A stretch of 64,000 nt of DNA from Phymorhynchus buccinoides (GCA_017654935.2 CM065694.1:2563876-2627875); one strand, 5' to 3'; positions 21,289 through 37,044 are shown, numbered from the stretch's first letter. The notes: generated by a model not told the origin, from the sequence alone. Numbers and translations: made by a program.

Positions 21289-21914
21289 GATTAGGGTGTG
21301 CTCTCCCCTAGTTTCGTTGATGAATATGCCACGATGTGGCCCTATCAACTATATATGCAGATGCAGATGCAGATCCCCTTTGGCGCAAACGTTGTGCGCG
21401 CGGAACGACCTCCCGTGAAACTCACCCTTATGGGGGCCTGAACTGGACCGTTCGCAAACATCCTATACTATTACCCAGTCCAGCTAGTCTATCGTGTGGC
21501 CTTGAGAACGGACAGCGTTACACATTTTCGCACCACAGTACATGCTTAGCCTACACTCAGTCTTTACAAACGCGTACAGAGGTTCAAGGCACTCGTAGTG
21601 TCCACAAAATCGAGGTTTTTTTTTATAAGAAAGGTGTGCCTTTCTCCTTAGCATATTCCTTGGGAATTTGTTGCTGAGTGCTACAAGTTTTACAGGTACG
21701 TTGCCAAAACATATTTAGGCTATTTTAGTACTATTTCTATTACTGCTGCTGTTAATTGCTGCTACTACTGCTACTAATAGTATATATTTCTTCGTTAACC
21801 GATAATTATATTTGTTAACACCCTAAAAGCCGCCTCAAACTATTCGACCTTTTGGTCGAAAGAAAATGCAGTCAACTCTTGTCGATTAATGGCGGCCATA
21901 TGCCGTCCTAACAC
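21289..21914. other. Non-coding stretch
   Basis: A 113-codon open frame at 21336-21677 has no domain, signal or codon bias that I can recognise. Nothing else seen apart from a GCAGAT triple repeat at 21356-21373. Confidence 0.4.
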
Positions 21915-22132
21915 TAGGGGAAGACGGGGTAAAAAGCGCATGGGCGGGTAAGAAGCCCACCCCAATTATCTCATGAAATGAAGCAAATTTCAGTCTCATT
22001 TTGCCCATGAGACGAGCGTTAATGTCTAGCATTCGTCTCATGGGCAAATTTGACTGAAATTTTCTTTATTTCATGAGATAATTGGGGTGGGCTTCTTACC
22101 CGCCCATGCGCTTTTTACCCCGTCTTCCCCTA
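21915..22132. mobile_element. Palindromic MITE P, copy 2 (full length)
   Basis: 218 bp. Ends TAGGGGAAGACGGGG and CCCCGTCTTCCCCTA. Arms of about 100 bp pair with few mismatches, including GGGTAAGAAGCCCACCCC, AATTATCTCATGAAAT and CCCATGAGACGA. Loop of a few bases near 22025. It is the fuller version of copy 1 (2349-2538). No transposase. Confidence 0.88.
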
Positions 22133-22194
22133 TCAGCAAGATTGGCTGCTTTCCCACGACAGCCTGAGAGAGGTTGAAAGGGAAATGACGCAGT

Positions 22195-22283
22195 CGCCAA
22201 TGGTCAACTTAGGACGCTGCTTTGACCGCCAGGGGGCAATCAAACCAGTAGGGGCTTAGCGCGTGATATTCTTAGTTGGTGGT

Positions 22284-22285
<2 letters not shown>
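22195..22285 (+). repeat. Long inverted repeat, left arm
   Basis: Contains CTTAGGACGC, GCCAGGGGGC and ATCAAACCAGTAGGGGCTTA, then GATATTCTTAGTTGG. The same sequence is found reversed at 23309-23395. The inner part (about 60 bp) matches almost perfectly; the outer part is more diverged. Confidence 0.85.
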
Positions 22286-22352
<67 letters not shown>

Positions 22353-22370
22353 AGATGAGTCCTTCCCTCT

Positions 22371-22449
<79 letters not shown>

Positions 22450-22740
22450 CTCTAATATCTTGCCATTTTTGTGTTGCTGTCCAGCCTAACCTTGAGCAAA
22501 CGAATACTATAATTGATTGTTCGTAACGATGCGGGTACCAGATGGATGGTTTGTTAGTATGCTATTGTTTTTTATTCCTAGAAAATAATATTATATGCTC
22601 GCAATGATGTTGGATGATTGGTTTGTTTGTTGTCCATTGTTTATTCTATTCTAACATGGAATAATACATGCTTGCAAGGATGTAGGTTCTGGATTGCTAG
22701 TATGTTAGTAAAATGGTGTGTGTGTGTGTGCGAGGGATAT

Positions 22741-22827
<87 letters not shown>

Positions 22828-22856
22828 TCCTGAGAGAGAGTGAGTGTGAGTATGTG

Positions 22857-22935
<79 letters not shown>

Positions 22936-22966
22936 TCCTGAGAGAGAGTGAGTGTGAGTATGTGTG

Positions 22967-23034
<68 letters not shown>
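22286..23034. repeat. GA and CT arrays inside the inverted repeat
   Basis: (GA)n at 22286-22353, (CT)n at 22372-22453, unique AT-rich sequence 22454-22740 with a diverged ~90-bp direct duplication, then three GA blocks at 22744-23034 separated by a repeated segment GGGTATCCTGAGAGAGAG (22825 and 22931). The two 106-bp repeats of GA block plus spacer indicate expansion of the composite unit. Confidence 0.85.
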
Positions 23035-23037
<3 letters not shown>

Positions 23038-23305
23038 GTGTGCGTAAGTGTTTATACATGTATCCATGGGTAAATGTATAAGTGTGTAGGTGTGTATGGG
23101 CTACATGTATTAAGGAAGCTGTTTACTGGGAAGAAAGTAGAAAAGGTAAAGAAGAAATGCTGTAAGGATTATTAAGTTATATTTTTCATTTATTCCAGTG
23201 TTGTCTACCTTGAATGTTAAATGGTTGTTCCCCCCTTGCCATAAGGGCGTTTGTTTGCTAATGGCAATAAAACAGATTTGATTTGATTCTCTCTCTCTCT
23301 CTCTC
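23035..23305 (+). other. Retroelement-type tail near the right arm
   Basis: AT-rich, ending with TGCCATAAGGGCG, GGCAATAAAACAGATTTG and a TTTGATTTGATT repeat that passes into CTCTCT. This is the kind of 3' end seen on CR1-like elements and SINEs. No gene. Confidence 0.45.
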
Positions 23306-23308
23306 AGT

Positions 23309-23395
23309 ACCCCCAACTAAGAATATCACGCGCTAAGCCCCTACTGGTTTGATAGCCCCCTGGCAGTACAATGCGCGTCCTAAGCTGCTCATTCC
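23309..23395 (-). repeat. Long inverted repeat, right arm
   Basis: Reverse complement of the segment at 22195-22285, starting after CTCTCTCTCAGTACC. With the left arm and the GA/CT tracts next to each arm it could form a stem of more than 60 bp enclosing about 1 kb. Confidence 0.85.
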
Positions 23396-23562
23396 TTTGA
23401 ACAGGCTGAAAGAATATCAATGGACGAAAATTCGCATTTATGATTTCTAACCACACTGGCAAAAGAAAGGGACATTCTGTGGAGAGTTCACAACCACTTT
23501 CATTCGACTGAGTCTAATGGTCTGAAGCGGCATTAACGCCTTCATAGTATTAAGTACAAAGG

Positions 23563-23821
23563 AAACTACATCAGTACATGTGTACCACCATTGTGTAGCA
23601 AACTACATCAGTACATGTATACCACCATTGTGTAGCAAACTACATCAGTACATGTATACCACCATTGTGTAGCAAACTACATCAGTGCATGTATACCACC
23701 ATTGTGTAGCAAACTACATCAGTACATGTATACCACCATTGTGTAGGAAACTACATCAGTACATGTATACCACCATTGTGTAGGAAACTACATCAGTACA
23801 TGTATACCACCATTGTGTAGC
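23563..23821 (+). repeat. 37-bp minisatellite, 7 copies
   Basis: Unit beginning AAACTACATCAGTACATG and ending CATTGTGTAGC, period exactly 37 bp. Copies differ by one or two bases (first copy has GTACC for ATACC). Not a CRISPR array: there are no unique spacers. Confidence 0.95.
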
Positions 23822-24030
23822 AGCATCAACAGGCGCAATAGTTGTGGACTTGTGGTAGTATGATCGAGTAGCCGTTATAATAACTGTAGCTGCAACATCG
23901 ATCCCATTATATTTACTAGTAAGCCTTCGAGTGTCTGTCATCAATATACTTGTTGTAATTTGAATTTGCATGTTATTAATAGGCCTCTGAAAATGATATA
24001 CTATATGAAGTGTTTTAGCTTGCGTAAATT

Positions 24031-24136
24031 ATGTACACATTATTTTATATGTGGGATCATATGTTTGATGTAAAGGCCTATACCTCTCTACGTGTGAATA
24101 TTGTCTCCATTCAGATATCCACATACAAGGAAGACA
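24031..24136 (+). promoter_or_regulatory. 5' region of the UGT gene with a probable 5'UTR acceptor
   Basis: A pyrimidine-rich stretch ends TTGTCTCCATTCAG at 24114, 22 bp before the start codon. A 5'UTR intron would explain the lack of a clear core promoter next to the ATG. Confidence 0.4.
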
Positions 24137-25693
24137 ATGGTGAAGAACGTGCACTGGGCCTCCCCACCTTGGAAACTACTGCCCCTGACGTTGACGCTGT
24201 GGTTGTGGGGACAAACACATTTCCTTCTAACCCCAGTAGCCGCCAAACGAGTGGTGCACATCCCTGCCCCCTTCACCAGCCACACCAAATACCACACCAA
24301 CATCGCCAGACAGCTCCACGACCTCGGCCACCAGGCGTGGGTCACCATGCCGGACTACCTGGTCCACAAAGGAGTCCTGGACGTCACCAACATCTCTGTC
24401 ATTGACTACGACCTGAGCATGAACTACGAAGAGGCTGCCATGACCAAACTGCGAGACCGCTACTTCTCCGGGGAGGATGATCGTTGGGATCTGGGGCCTT
24501 TAGTTCAGAAGCTCTGTGATGAAATCCTGAGGGAGAGTGGCTTGGAGAAGAGGATTAGTGATATTGAGCCGGATCTGATCGTGTTGGACAACCTGCCACA
24601 AATGTACGCTGTTATGGTTCTCCCTTATAAGCTTAGTATTCCCTATGCCATGGCTGGAACTGTGTACGATGTTCTCTCCACCAGGATTCCGTACTCTTCA
24701 TCAGTCAACCCATTGCAGCTTGGTACGTTCTCTGATCAAATGACATTTTTTGAACGTGTGAAGAGTATGTTCTACCATACAATGATGCATTTCTCACATC
24801 CTTTTTTGGTTAAAGATATGGTCTCCCGCTACGCACCAGAAATGCCTTATATATCCAACTACGAATTGCTGGCTCGACCTGAGATCTGGCTGGTAGAACT
24901 GGATCATATATTGGACTACCCAAGACCTACGCTTCCCAATGTCAAACTTATCGGAGGGACAGCTACCGGGCCTGCCCAGCCTCTTCCTTCAGAACTTCGG
25001 TCTTTTATGGACGAAGCCACGCAGGGAGTGATCGTTGTGTCTTTTGGGAGCTACGTACTGGGGGTGCCTCGCAAACAGAGTGACAAGCTGTTTCACGTGT
25101 TTGGACAGCTCCCCATGAAAGTAGTGTTCCGGTCCAATCTCACCTCCCCAGATCCAGGCCAGATCTTCGTCTCTCGCTGGCTGCCTCAGAATGATGTGCT
25201 GGGTCACCACAACACCCGACTCTTTGTCAGCCACTGCGGGAAGAACGGGCAGTACGAAGCTCTCTACCACGCTGTGCCGCTGCTGTGCATGCCCTTCTTT
25301 GCCGATCAACCCTACAACAGCAAGCGAATTCAAAAGAAAGGTTTCGGAGAAGCGATTGATCTACTGTCCAGCACTCCAGAAGAACTGCTCACAACAATTA
25401 TGTCCGTGGCTCAAGAACCCCGCTATAAACTCGCCATTTCCAAAGCGTCCACGCTGTTTCGCCAACAGTACCAGGTTCCCAAGCAGGAAGCGGCAAAATG
25501 GTTGGATCACGTGATGCAATATGGCGGCGACTACATGCGGTACGCGGGTCAGAAGATGCCGCTGTATCAGTTTTTCCAGCTGGATGTTCTGGCTGTTGTG
25601 TTTCTGTTCGGTGGAGTGTGCACTGCTTTGGCTTGTCTTTGCTTTAGGATGACGTGCAAGTGTTGCTTCACAAGAAAACCGAAGACAGAATGA
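24137..25693 (+). CDS. UDP-glycosyltransferase (GT1 family), membrane-anchored
   Basis: 518 residues from the ATG at 24137; a longer open frame upstream has no ATG. It transfers a sugar from a UDP-sugar to small lipophilic acceptors, facing the ER lumen. Residues 1-36 are a signal peptide. H49 (S-H in the N-terminal acceptor domain) matches the catalytic His position. The donor-binding UGT signature starts at W348-L-P-Q-N-D-V-L and includes S-H366-C-G-K-N-G and F-A-D-Q. A single transmembrane helix lies at about 481-505, followed by a short basic tail ending K-P-K-T-E, which fits the KxKxx ER-retrieval motif. Length and layout are those of animal UGTs. The coding region has no intron, unlike vertebrate UGTs; single-exon UGTs could arise by retroposition or intron loss. 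Sugar donor and acceptor cannot be deduced. Confidence 0.95.
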   Translation: MVKNVHWASPPWKLLPLTLTLWLWGQTHFLLTPVAAKRVVHIPAPFTSHTKYHTNIARQLHDLGHQAWVTMPDYLVHKGVLDVTNISVIDYDLSMNYEEAAMTKLRDRYFSGEDDRWDLGPLVQKLCDEILRESGLEKRISDIEPDLIVLDNLPQMYAVMVLPYKLSIPYAMAGTVYDVLSTRIPYSSSVNPLQLGTFSDQMTFFERVKSMFYHTMMHFSHPFLVKDMVSRYAPEMPYISNYELLARPEIWLVELDHILDYPRPTLPNVKLIGGTATGPAQPLPSELRSFMDEATQGVIVVSFGSYVLGVPRKQSDKLFHVFGQLPMKVVFRSNLTSPDPGQIFVSRWLPQNDVLGHHNTRLFVSHCGKNGQYEALYHAVPLLCMPFFADQPYNSKRIQKKGFGEAIDLLSSTPEELLTTIMSVAQEPRYKLAISKASTLFRQQYQVPKQEAAKWLDHVMQYGGDYMRYAGQKMPLYQFFQLDVLAVVFLFGGVCTALACLCFRMTCKCCFTRKPKTE

Positions 25694-25860
25694 AAAGATT
25701 CGGGTGCTAGCCTAGTGCTTTTAGTGCACAAATTGAGAGGTCAATCACTCTCATTATTAGATGACTCTGTGTTTTCTGTCCTGGGAGAGGAAAAGTAGGT
25801 TCTGGTTTATTGTGGTTTTGATCGTATATCATGTTTTTCCTTCTTATATGCATTCATGTT

Positions 25861-25863
<3 letters not shown>
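25694..25863 (+). other. UGT 3' flank
   Basis: About 170 bp of unique sequence before a GA array. No canonical AATAAA seen. Confidence 0.35.
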
Positions 25864-26275
<412 letters not shown>

Positions 26276-26383
26276 TTGATTGAATTTTATTTATAGAGAG
26301 TAATAGAGTAAGCAATAACATGCTTTTTTACATCCAGCCCTCTGGACAAAATACATATATAAAAGTAGAAAATGGAAAACGAA

Positions 26384-26470
<87 letters not shown>

Positions 26471-26780
26471 AAATGCAGGTTGACTGTAGCTTGGTACACC
26501 GAAGTAGGCCTAGGCCACAGAGGCGGATCTAGGGAGGTTTACAGGGGTTCCGGCGGACCCCCCCCCCTCACCTAAAAAAAAAAACATAAAAAAGAAGAAA
26601 AAAGGAAAGTAGGGGGAATCCATGACCTCATGTAATTTCAGGCCACAGTTTTACCTTGGTTTTTCCCGGGAGAGGCCTTATTTGAATCTTTTACATTCAA
26701 ATTACCAAAGTCAAAGTCAAAGTAATTTCATTTAAAAAACCTCCCCCAGGGGGTACATGAAATTGTTACAACAAAAACAC
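26276..26780 (-). repeat. Retroelement tails and a GA array
   Basis: GATTGATTGATTGAATTTTA at 26270-26289 and AAAGTCAAAGTCAAAGTAATTT at 26708-26729 both look like 3' tails of minus-strand retroelements. (GA)n occupies 26384-26469. Confidence 0.55.
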
Positions 26781-27681
26781 ATACAAAAACACGTTACATA
26801 CAACAATTTTGGAGAAATACAGCGGTATAGAATGTCTCCTATAGACGCATACATATACACACACACACGCAAAACTAAAAAAAATCATACCGTCGGGACC
26901 CCCAACCGAGTCATTGGAACCACCCCCTCTAGACTGACTGATCTTGCCCTGGGCCTATGTCGGGCCTACAATTAGACTAGGCCTAGTGATACTGATGAAG
27001 ACCCAGTCTTCAGGAATATAGTCCTTTATAAGAGGCAACGCCTAATAGGACGTAAGACCAACCATCAAGCTAGTGATACTGATATATCAGGAGGGAGTGG
27101 GTGAGCTTAATCTGATTCGCCTTTTGAGAAAGAACAAGAAAATAAACAAATAAGCAAACAAACAAACACAAACACACCAACTAGCAAACAATTTGGGAGT
27201 CAGGGTTACACTGGTTGTCTTTATGTGTCAACATCATGTCTTACATAACTGCATGATCAGCCAGGCTCAGGAGCGGATCTGAGGGGGGGGGGGGGGGGGG
27301 GGGGGAGGTCCGGAATCCCCTTGCCCCAAGCATGTAAGCTTACCTTATGCAAGGGTAAAGTAAGAAAATGGCACCATGTCCCCCCTTAATAATCACTAAA
27401 TAGCACAAATGTCCCCCCCCCCCCCAGGCCACTAGGCCTACACATTAACCCAGGGCCTATTCAGCTCTTTGCCCCCCCTCCGGCTTTTACGAATCATTTG
27501 GTCCGCCCCTGGGCCTTGTAAGATATAACAACATCTGCAGAATGCGACTGTTGGATTTCTTGGCAATAAAATTAATATAACAATTGTTATGTGTCTCTGT
27601 TTCTTTTGTGTTCTGCGCGCGCACTGACACACACACACACACACACACACCGTGACGTACGCACACACGCACGGTGACTGA

Positions 27682-27718
<37 letters not shown>

Positions 27719-27942
27719 CGTTTATTGGAGGCGGTCAAGAGACCGCCTCCTCTTTTAATTTCGGGCAAGGGATCATGTGACTTTTTAGTCTGGATGGTCA
27801 CGTGGTTTTTTGGCCAGTTCTAGAGTATGTGGAGGAGCACGTGACCTGCTGGGCGCATCAGAGTTGTCTTCCCTTTGTCATGGAAGTTGTCTGCCCTTTT
27901 TAATTGAGCGTGCGACTCTACATTTAATGTAGGTCCCTGGGT
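26781..27942. other. Non-coding stretch with G-run, C-run and CA tract
   Basis: No gene. A G-run of about 23 at 27283-27305, a C-run at 27412-27425, CA tracts at 27629-27650 and 27686-27717, and a strong hairpin at 27727-27750. Confidence 0.6.
27727..27750 (+). other. Perfect 10-bp hairpin followed by T-run
   Basis: GGAGGCGGTC, loop AAGA, GACCGCCTCC, then TCTTTTAATTT. It resembles a transcription terminator in shape, but no gene ends here. It directly follows a CA microsatellite. Confidence 0.6.
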
Positions 27943-28128
27943 GCGACGCGCTGGTGGATCATTGAGAACTTCATGAATATGCATCAGCCTAACAGACTGG
28001 TGACCAACATGTTAGCCTACAGAGTTAGGCTGTTGCGACGCGCTGGTGGATCATTGAGAACTTCATGAATATGCATCAGCCTAACAGACTGGTGACCAAC
28101 ACAGAGTTAGCCTACAGAGTTAGGCTGT
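27943..28128 (+). repeat. 92-bp tandem duplication
   Basis: Unit starts GCGACGCGCTGGTGG at 27943 and again at 28035. The copies are almost identical; the second has ACACAGAG where the first has ATGTTAG. A recent duplication next to a CT array. Confidence 0.93.
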
Positions 28129-28134
28129 GACTGC

Positions 28135-28233
<99 letters not shown>

Positions 28234-28246
28234 CTCTTTTTCTCTA
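28135..28246. repeat. (CT)n microsatellite
   Basis: About 110 bp of nearly pure CT. Confidence 0.97.
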
Positions 28247-28278
28247 ACTACACAGTCCTGACGTCGCGGGTCAATTTC

Positions 28279-29452
28279 AGGCACACACACGTGCACGCAC
28301 ACACATACACGCTCGCGCACGCACACATACACACACACACGCGCATGCACGCAAGCGTACACACACACGCGCACACACACACACATGCGCGCGCACGCAA
28401 ACTATGCGAACGCACACACACACACGTGCATACATGCATACACATACACACACGCGCATGCAAGCAAGCATACACACACGCGTGCATACACACACGCGCG
28501 CGCGCACACACACAAAAATATGCGTACGCACACACACACGCATGCATACATGCTCACACACACATTTGCGCGCATGTATGCAAGCGTACACACACGCGAG
28601 CGCGCGCACACACACACGCCTGCGCACAAACATGCGCACACACACACACACACGAGCGCACATACATGCATGCGCGCGCACACACAAATGCGCGCGCATG
28701 CAAACAAACGTGCACATACACACGCACACATGCGTGTGCACACACACACACACGCGTGCAAGAACACACACACGCGTGCGCACGAACACACACACATGCG
28801 CATGCACACACACACGTGCGCGTGTGCACACGTGCGTGCATGCACACGCACGCGTGCTGATGCACACACGTACACACACTGGCTTGCATGCGCATACACG
28901 CAAGCGCACACACACATGCACGCACGCAAGCGCACACACACACATGTGCACACACGCACGCGCGTGAAAACACACATGCGCATACACGCATGCATGCACA
29001 CACAGGCACAAGCTTGCGCGCGTGCACGTACACACGCAAAGAAAGGCATGCATGCACATACACATGCACACACAGGTGCACACGTACAAACACACATGTG
29101 CGCGCACACACATGCATGTGCGCACACACACACACGCGTGCGCGCGCGAACACACACACGTGCACACGCACACTTACACACACGTGCGCACACACATGCA
29201 TGTGCACACACACATGCGCACGCTTTCACACATACACACATGTACACACACACACGCATACATGCGAGCACACACACACACAAACACATGCGCGCGCGAA
29301 CACACATACGTGTAAACGCACACAGTCACACGTGCGCACACACACACACATGTACACACACACATACATGCGCGCACACACACACGCATGCGCGCACATA
29401 CACACACGCGCGCTCGTGCATACACACACACACACACACACGGGTGTGTGTG
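28279..29452. repeat. 1.17-kb alternating CA/CG tract
   Basis: Alternating purine-pyrimidine almost throughout, made of CACA, CGCG, CATG and ACGC mixtures instead of a pure (CA)n. Such sequence favours left-handed Z-DNA. All long open frames (His-Thr or Cys-Val) are artefacts of this composition. Confidence 0.97.
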
Positions 29453-33710
<4,258 letters not shown>

Positions 33711-33783
33711 GGTTCTGTGGTGTAGTGGTTATCACGTCTGCTTTACACGCAGAAGGTCGCGAGTTCGAACCTCGCCAGAACCT
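33711..33783 (+). tRNA. tRNA-Val (anticodon UAC)
   Basis: Acceptor GGTTCTG pairs with CAGAACC. The D arm reads GTGTAGTGGTTATCAC, with the A box TAGTGGTTATC. Anticodon stem TCTGC/GCAGA encloses loop TTTACAC, anticodon TAC, reading GUA valine. T arm GCGAG-TTCGAAC-CTCGC contains the B box GTTCGAAC. T5 follows at 33785-33789, a Pol III terminator. The sequence of the anticodon arm and variable loop is as in animal tRNA-Val(UAC). The discriminator base is T, where A is usual for valine tRNAs. No intron and no encoded CCA. Confidence 0.95.
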
Positions 33784-33790
33784 CTTTTTC
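33784..33790 (+). terminator. Pol III terminator of tRNA-Val
   Basis: Run of five T two bases after the tRNA. Confidence 0.85.
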
Positions 33791-33947
33791 TACTAGTCTT
33801 GTTTACTTTTTTTTCACTCCCAATTTGCTCATTCTGTATTATTTCTATTTTACCACCACTCACGCAAAATGTTCGCAAATATTTTGGTTAAAAAACAAAA
33901 CAAAAAAGAAGCACTTCCAGAGCTTTAGATTGTTTTCAAACTTCAGT

Positions 33948-34095
33948 GGGTGACCCCTGCTTACAGAAAATGATGGGTCAGTTTCAGGCCAGTATTGTGT
34001 CACTGTAGTATTACACTTACATTTTATTGCAAAGCCTCATGGGTCAGATGACCCCTGGGTACACAAAATGAGGGGTCAAATCAGTGTCAATACGG
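33948..34095 (+). repeat. Diverged ~90-bp duplication with GGGTCA motifs
   Basis: GGGTGACCCCTGCTTACAG near 33951 and GATGACCCCTGGGTACAC near 34046 head two related segments, each followed by AAAATGA(T/G)GGGTCA. Confidence 0.65.
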
Positions 34096-34174
34096 GTCAA
34101 TGATCCGGACCCGCTGACAACCGGTTTACTTCTTTAAAGAAAAAAAGAGTCAAATTCGGGTTCCTCCCACCTGA

Positions 34175-34300
34175 AATTCGGGACTTTCGTGGTGTTGCAC
34201 TGCCCCCGGGCATTGTCTCCAGGATCGTTCCCACCATCTTTATATCTAGGCCTACGTCCCATATGTGTCGTTCCAGACCGGAGGACGTTAAACAGATTTT
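34175..34300 (+). mobile_element. SINE family A, copy 1 (5'-truncated)
   Basis: Contains CGGGACTTTCGTGGTGTTGC, GGGCATTGTCTCCAGG, CCCACCATCTTTATAT, GTCCCATATGTGTCG and the tail GGAGGACGTTAAACAG. Related copies are at 44823, 56077 (minus) and 58274; a tail fragment is at 37616. The tRNA-like head seen in the last two is missing here. Confidence 0.75.
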
Positions 34301-34550
34301 CTTCTGAAAAGCGGATCGTCGCAGATAGCGCTGCGCCACACTTTGTTTTTGGGGATGCGTTTTTGTGTGAGAACAATGGGGAAGGGGGAAGAGGTGACTT
34401 TTCATCCAGATGACTTTTCCCTTGTCACTGGGCTCTTTGACGTGCGCGAAGTGCATGAGCACACGGGACCTCGGTGTTTGTTTATGATCCCGGGTTTGTT
34501 GCATGCGAGGCCTTACCTCCGAGCCACTGTACCACTAAGCCTCCGCCAAA
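34301..34550 (-). mobile_element. tRNA-derived SINE family B, copy 1
   Basis: Read on the minus strand: a tRNA-like head with GTGGCTCGGAGG, a body with ACCGAGGTCCCGTGTGC and GCACTTCGCGCACGT, then a 3' domain GTGGCGCAGCGC and GCGACGATCCGC. I recognise the body as a pattern widespread in gastropod SINEs (from memory). It abuts SINE A copy 1 in opposite orientation. Confidence 0.65.
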
Positions 34551-34690
34551 GGTGTTATATTTCAGTTACCTCTGTCTATCTGTCAATACCTTTGGAACTC
34601 ACTGTCTTCAGATGTAAAAGCAAGTTCTTCAGTATCCAATTTTAAATATAACTTGAGTAGGCATCTCCATAATTCCAATCAATAAAACTT
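34551..34690 (+). pseudogene. Non-LTR reverse transcriptase C-terminal relic
   Basis: One frame gives L-W-N-S-L-S-S-D-V-K-A then S-N-F-K-Y-N-L-S-R-H-L, the W-N-S-L-P...F-K..L...L pattern ending many CR1/L2-like ORF2 proteins. A frame slip just before the L-W-N motif separates it from upstream residues. Ends CAATAAAACTT. Confidence 0.5.
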
Positions 34691-35360
34691 CATGATCATT
34701 TAATGCACCACACAAGAGCAATTTTTGTCTGTTTAGGCTACTTGTGTAGGCCTAATTATGCTTTTATGGTTATTTTTTTTAGGCTTAAAAACAAAATTTG
34801 TTTGACACTAGCCTTCCTTCCTGTAAGTGACCTACTTGTGCTATACGTCACTAAGTATAAGGCTATTTGTGTATTACGATTTTGTTTGTTTGTTTATTTG
34901 GTCGGTTGGTTTTCTGATTTTGTTTGTTGCCATTGCTGATGTTGATGCTTTATAATTGTTATATTTCTACTGCTTCTGTTGTTTCTGTTGACGACTGATG
35001 TTTCTATGTTTCAACGTTCATTTATAGTATCGGTTACATGTTGCATGCTTAGAACCAAGGACAGAATGGAAGATTAGGCCTAGCCTAAATTCTTATCCTT
35101 GTAAAATAAAGTATCTGATGTCTGTTAGGCTTCATCTTTTAAATTATAACTTAATTAAGCTTGATAGTGGACATAAATGATTGTTGCTCGATTGGGAGAT
35201 TCTTATCCTGACATCCTTATCTTGGATTATAAGGATAGACCTTAATTAATAGGCCTTAATTGATTGATGTACTATTTTCTACTATGGTAGTGACTCGTGG
35301 TGAGAAACAGAGAGAACACTGAACACTGAAAAAACTTTATTTAACAAGGATTAAGATTTT

Positions 35361-35363
<3 letters not shown>
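34691..35363. other. Non-coding AT-rich stretch
   Basis: Nothing recognisable until a minus-strand tail (ACTTTATTTAACAAGGATTA, 35333) that leads into the GA array. The same tail recurs at about 50224, again inside GA arrays. Confidence 0.45.
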
Positions 35364-35425
<62 letters not shown>

Positions 35426-35449
35426 GAGAGGAAGAGGGAGAGAGAGAGT

Positions 35450-35480
<31 letters not shown>

Positions 35481-35550
35481 TTAGACAGACATACAGACAG
35501 ACATACAGACAAGTAGACAGACAGGCAGACAAACGGACAGACAGACACCC
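35364..35550. repeat. (GA)n then (GACA)n microsatellites
   Basis: GA from 35364 to about 35448, then GACA/GATA units to about 35548. Confidence 0.95.
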
Positions 35551-35756
35551 ACATAGCCATACGCAAAGCAGACATTCTCTGCCAAATAATATCTGAAACA
35601 CGGGATTTCAATTCCGTTTATTTGCTGGATAAAATACGTTTCATAAAACTAACCAAGCAGGGCACATCTGGATGGTAGCTCAATTTTCTTTCTTTTTTAA
35701 TATGAGAAACAAATGTAAAGAGACATTGGAATGCATCGCCCCCCCCACCCACCCCG

Positions 35757-36465
<709 letters not shown>

Positions 36466-36892
36466 TAGCAACACCCACCCTCCTTTCTTCCCTCACCCAT
36501 TTCACTACCCCCCCCCTCCTTCCCTACCCCCCCCCCCCCCCCCACAACCCCACTTGAAAGACATCGCAGGTTAACAACAACAATTAATGATTCTCTCCGG
36601 CACCCCCATCATCTCCTCCCCATCCCCCCTCTCTTCACCCACCCACCCCTATCCCACACCTTAACCCCCTCCCCATCCCGTACTTGAAACCACCCTCCTT
36701 CCTCCAAATCGAAATAAATTGTTCAAGGCCCCCTCGCCCTCCATTCCATGATGAAGACTGACCTAGTGTTTACCACCAACACTGTTTGTACATATAGCCT
36801 ACTATGGGGGAAAGGGTCGAGTGGGGACTGTTCAGTTCCCCAAATTAATCACCGCTTTCTGCTAGTCACAATCCTGTACATAAAGTTGTAAA
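36466..36892. other. C-rich non-coding stretch
   Basis: Poly-C runs near 36507 and 36527-36543 and CCCACC-rich sequence; no gene. Confidence 0.5.
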
Positions 36893-37044
36893 TACAGTGG
36901 AGCCTCCCTTATAAGACCTCCTTCTAGACTGAGACATTGTCCTTCTTTGTAAGTATTAAAATTACCTCCCTTATAAGACCTCTCCCTTATAAGACCCCAT
37001 TTTGGATGTTTTTTGGAAGGTCTTATAAGGGAGGTTCCACTGTA
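36893..37044. mobile_element. Tigger/pogo-type MITE
   Basis: TA, then CAGTGGAGCCTCCCTTATAA; the right end is the inverted TTATAAGGGAGGTTCCACTG, then TA. A CAGTGGA(A/G)CC end with TA duplication is characteristic of pogo/Tigger elements of the Tc1-mariner superfamily. 148 bp, no transposase. A further TCCCTTATAAGACC pair lies inside at 36968-36998. Confidence 0.88.

Noticed and set aside
34097..34504. 135-codon minus-strand open frame
   Set aside because: It is a read-through of SINE A and SINE B sequence; the same segments are frameshifted in other copies.
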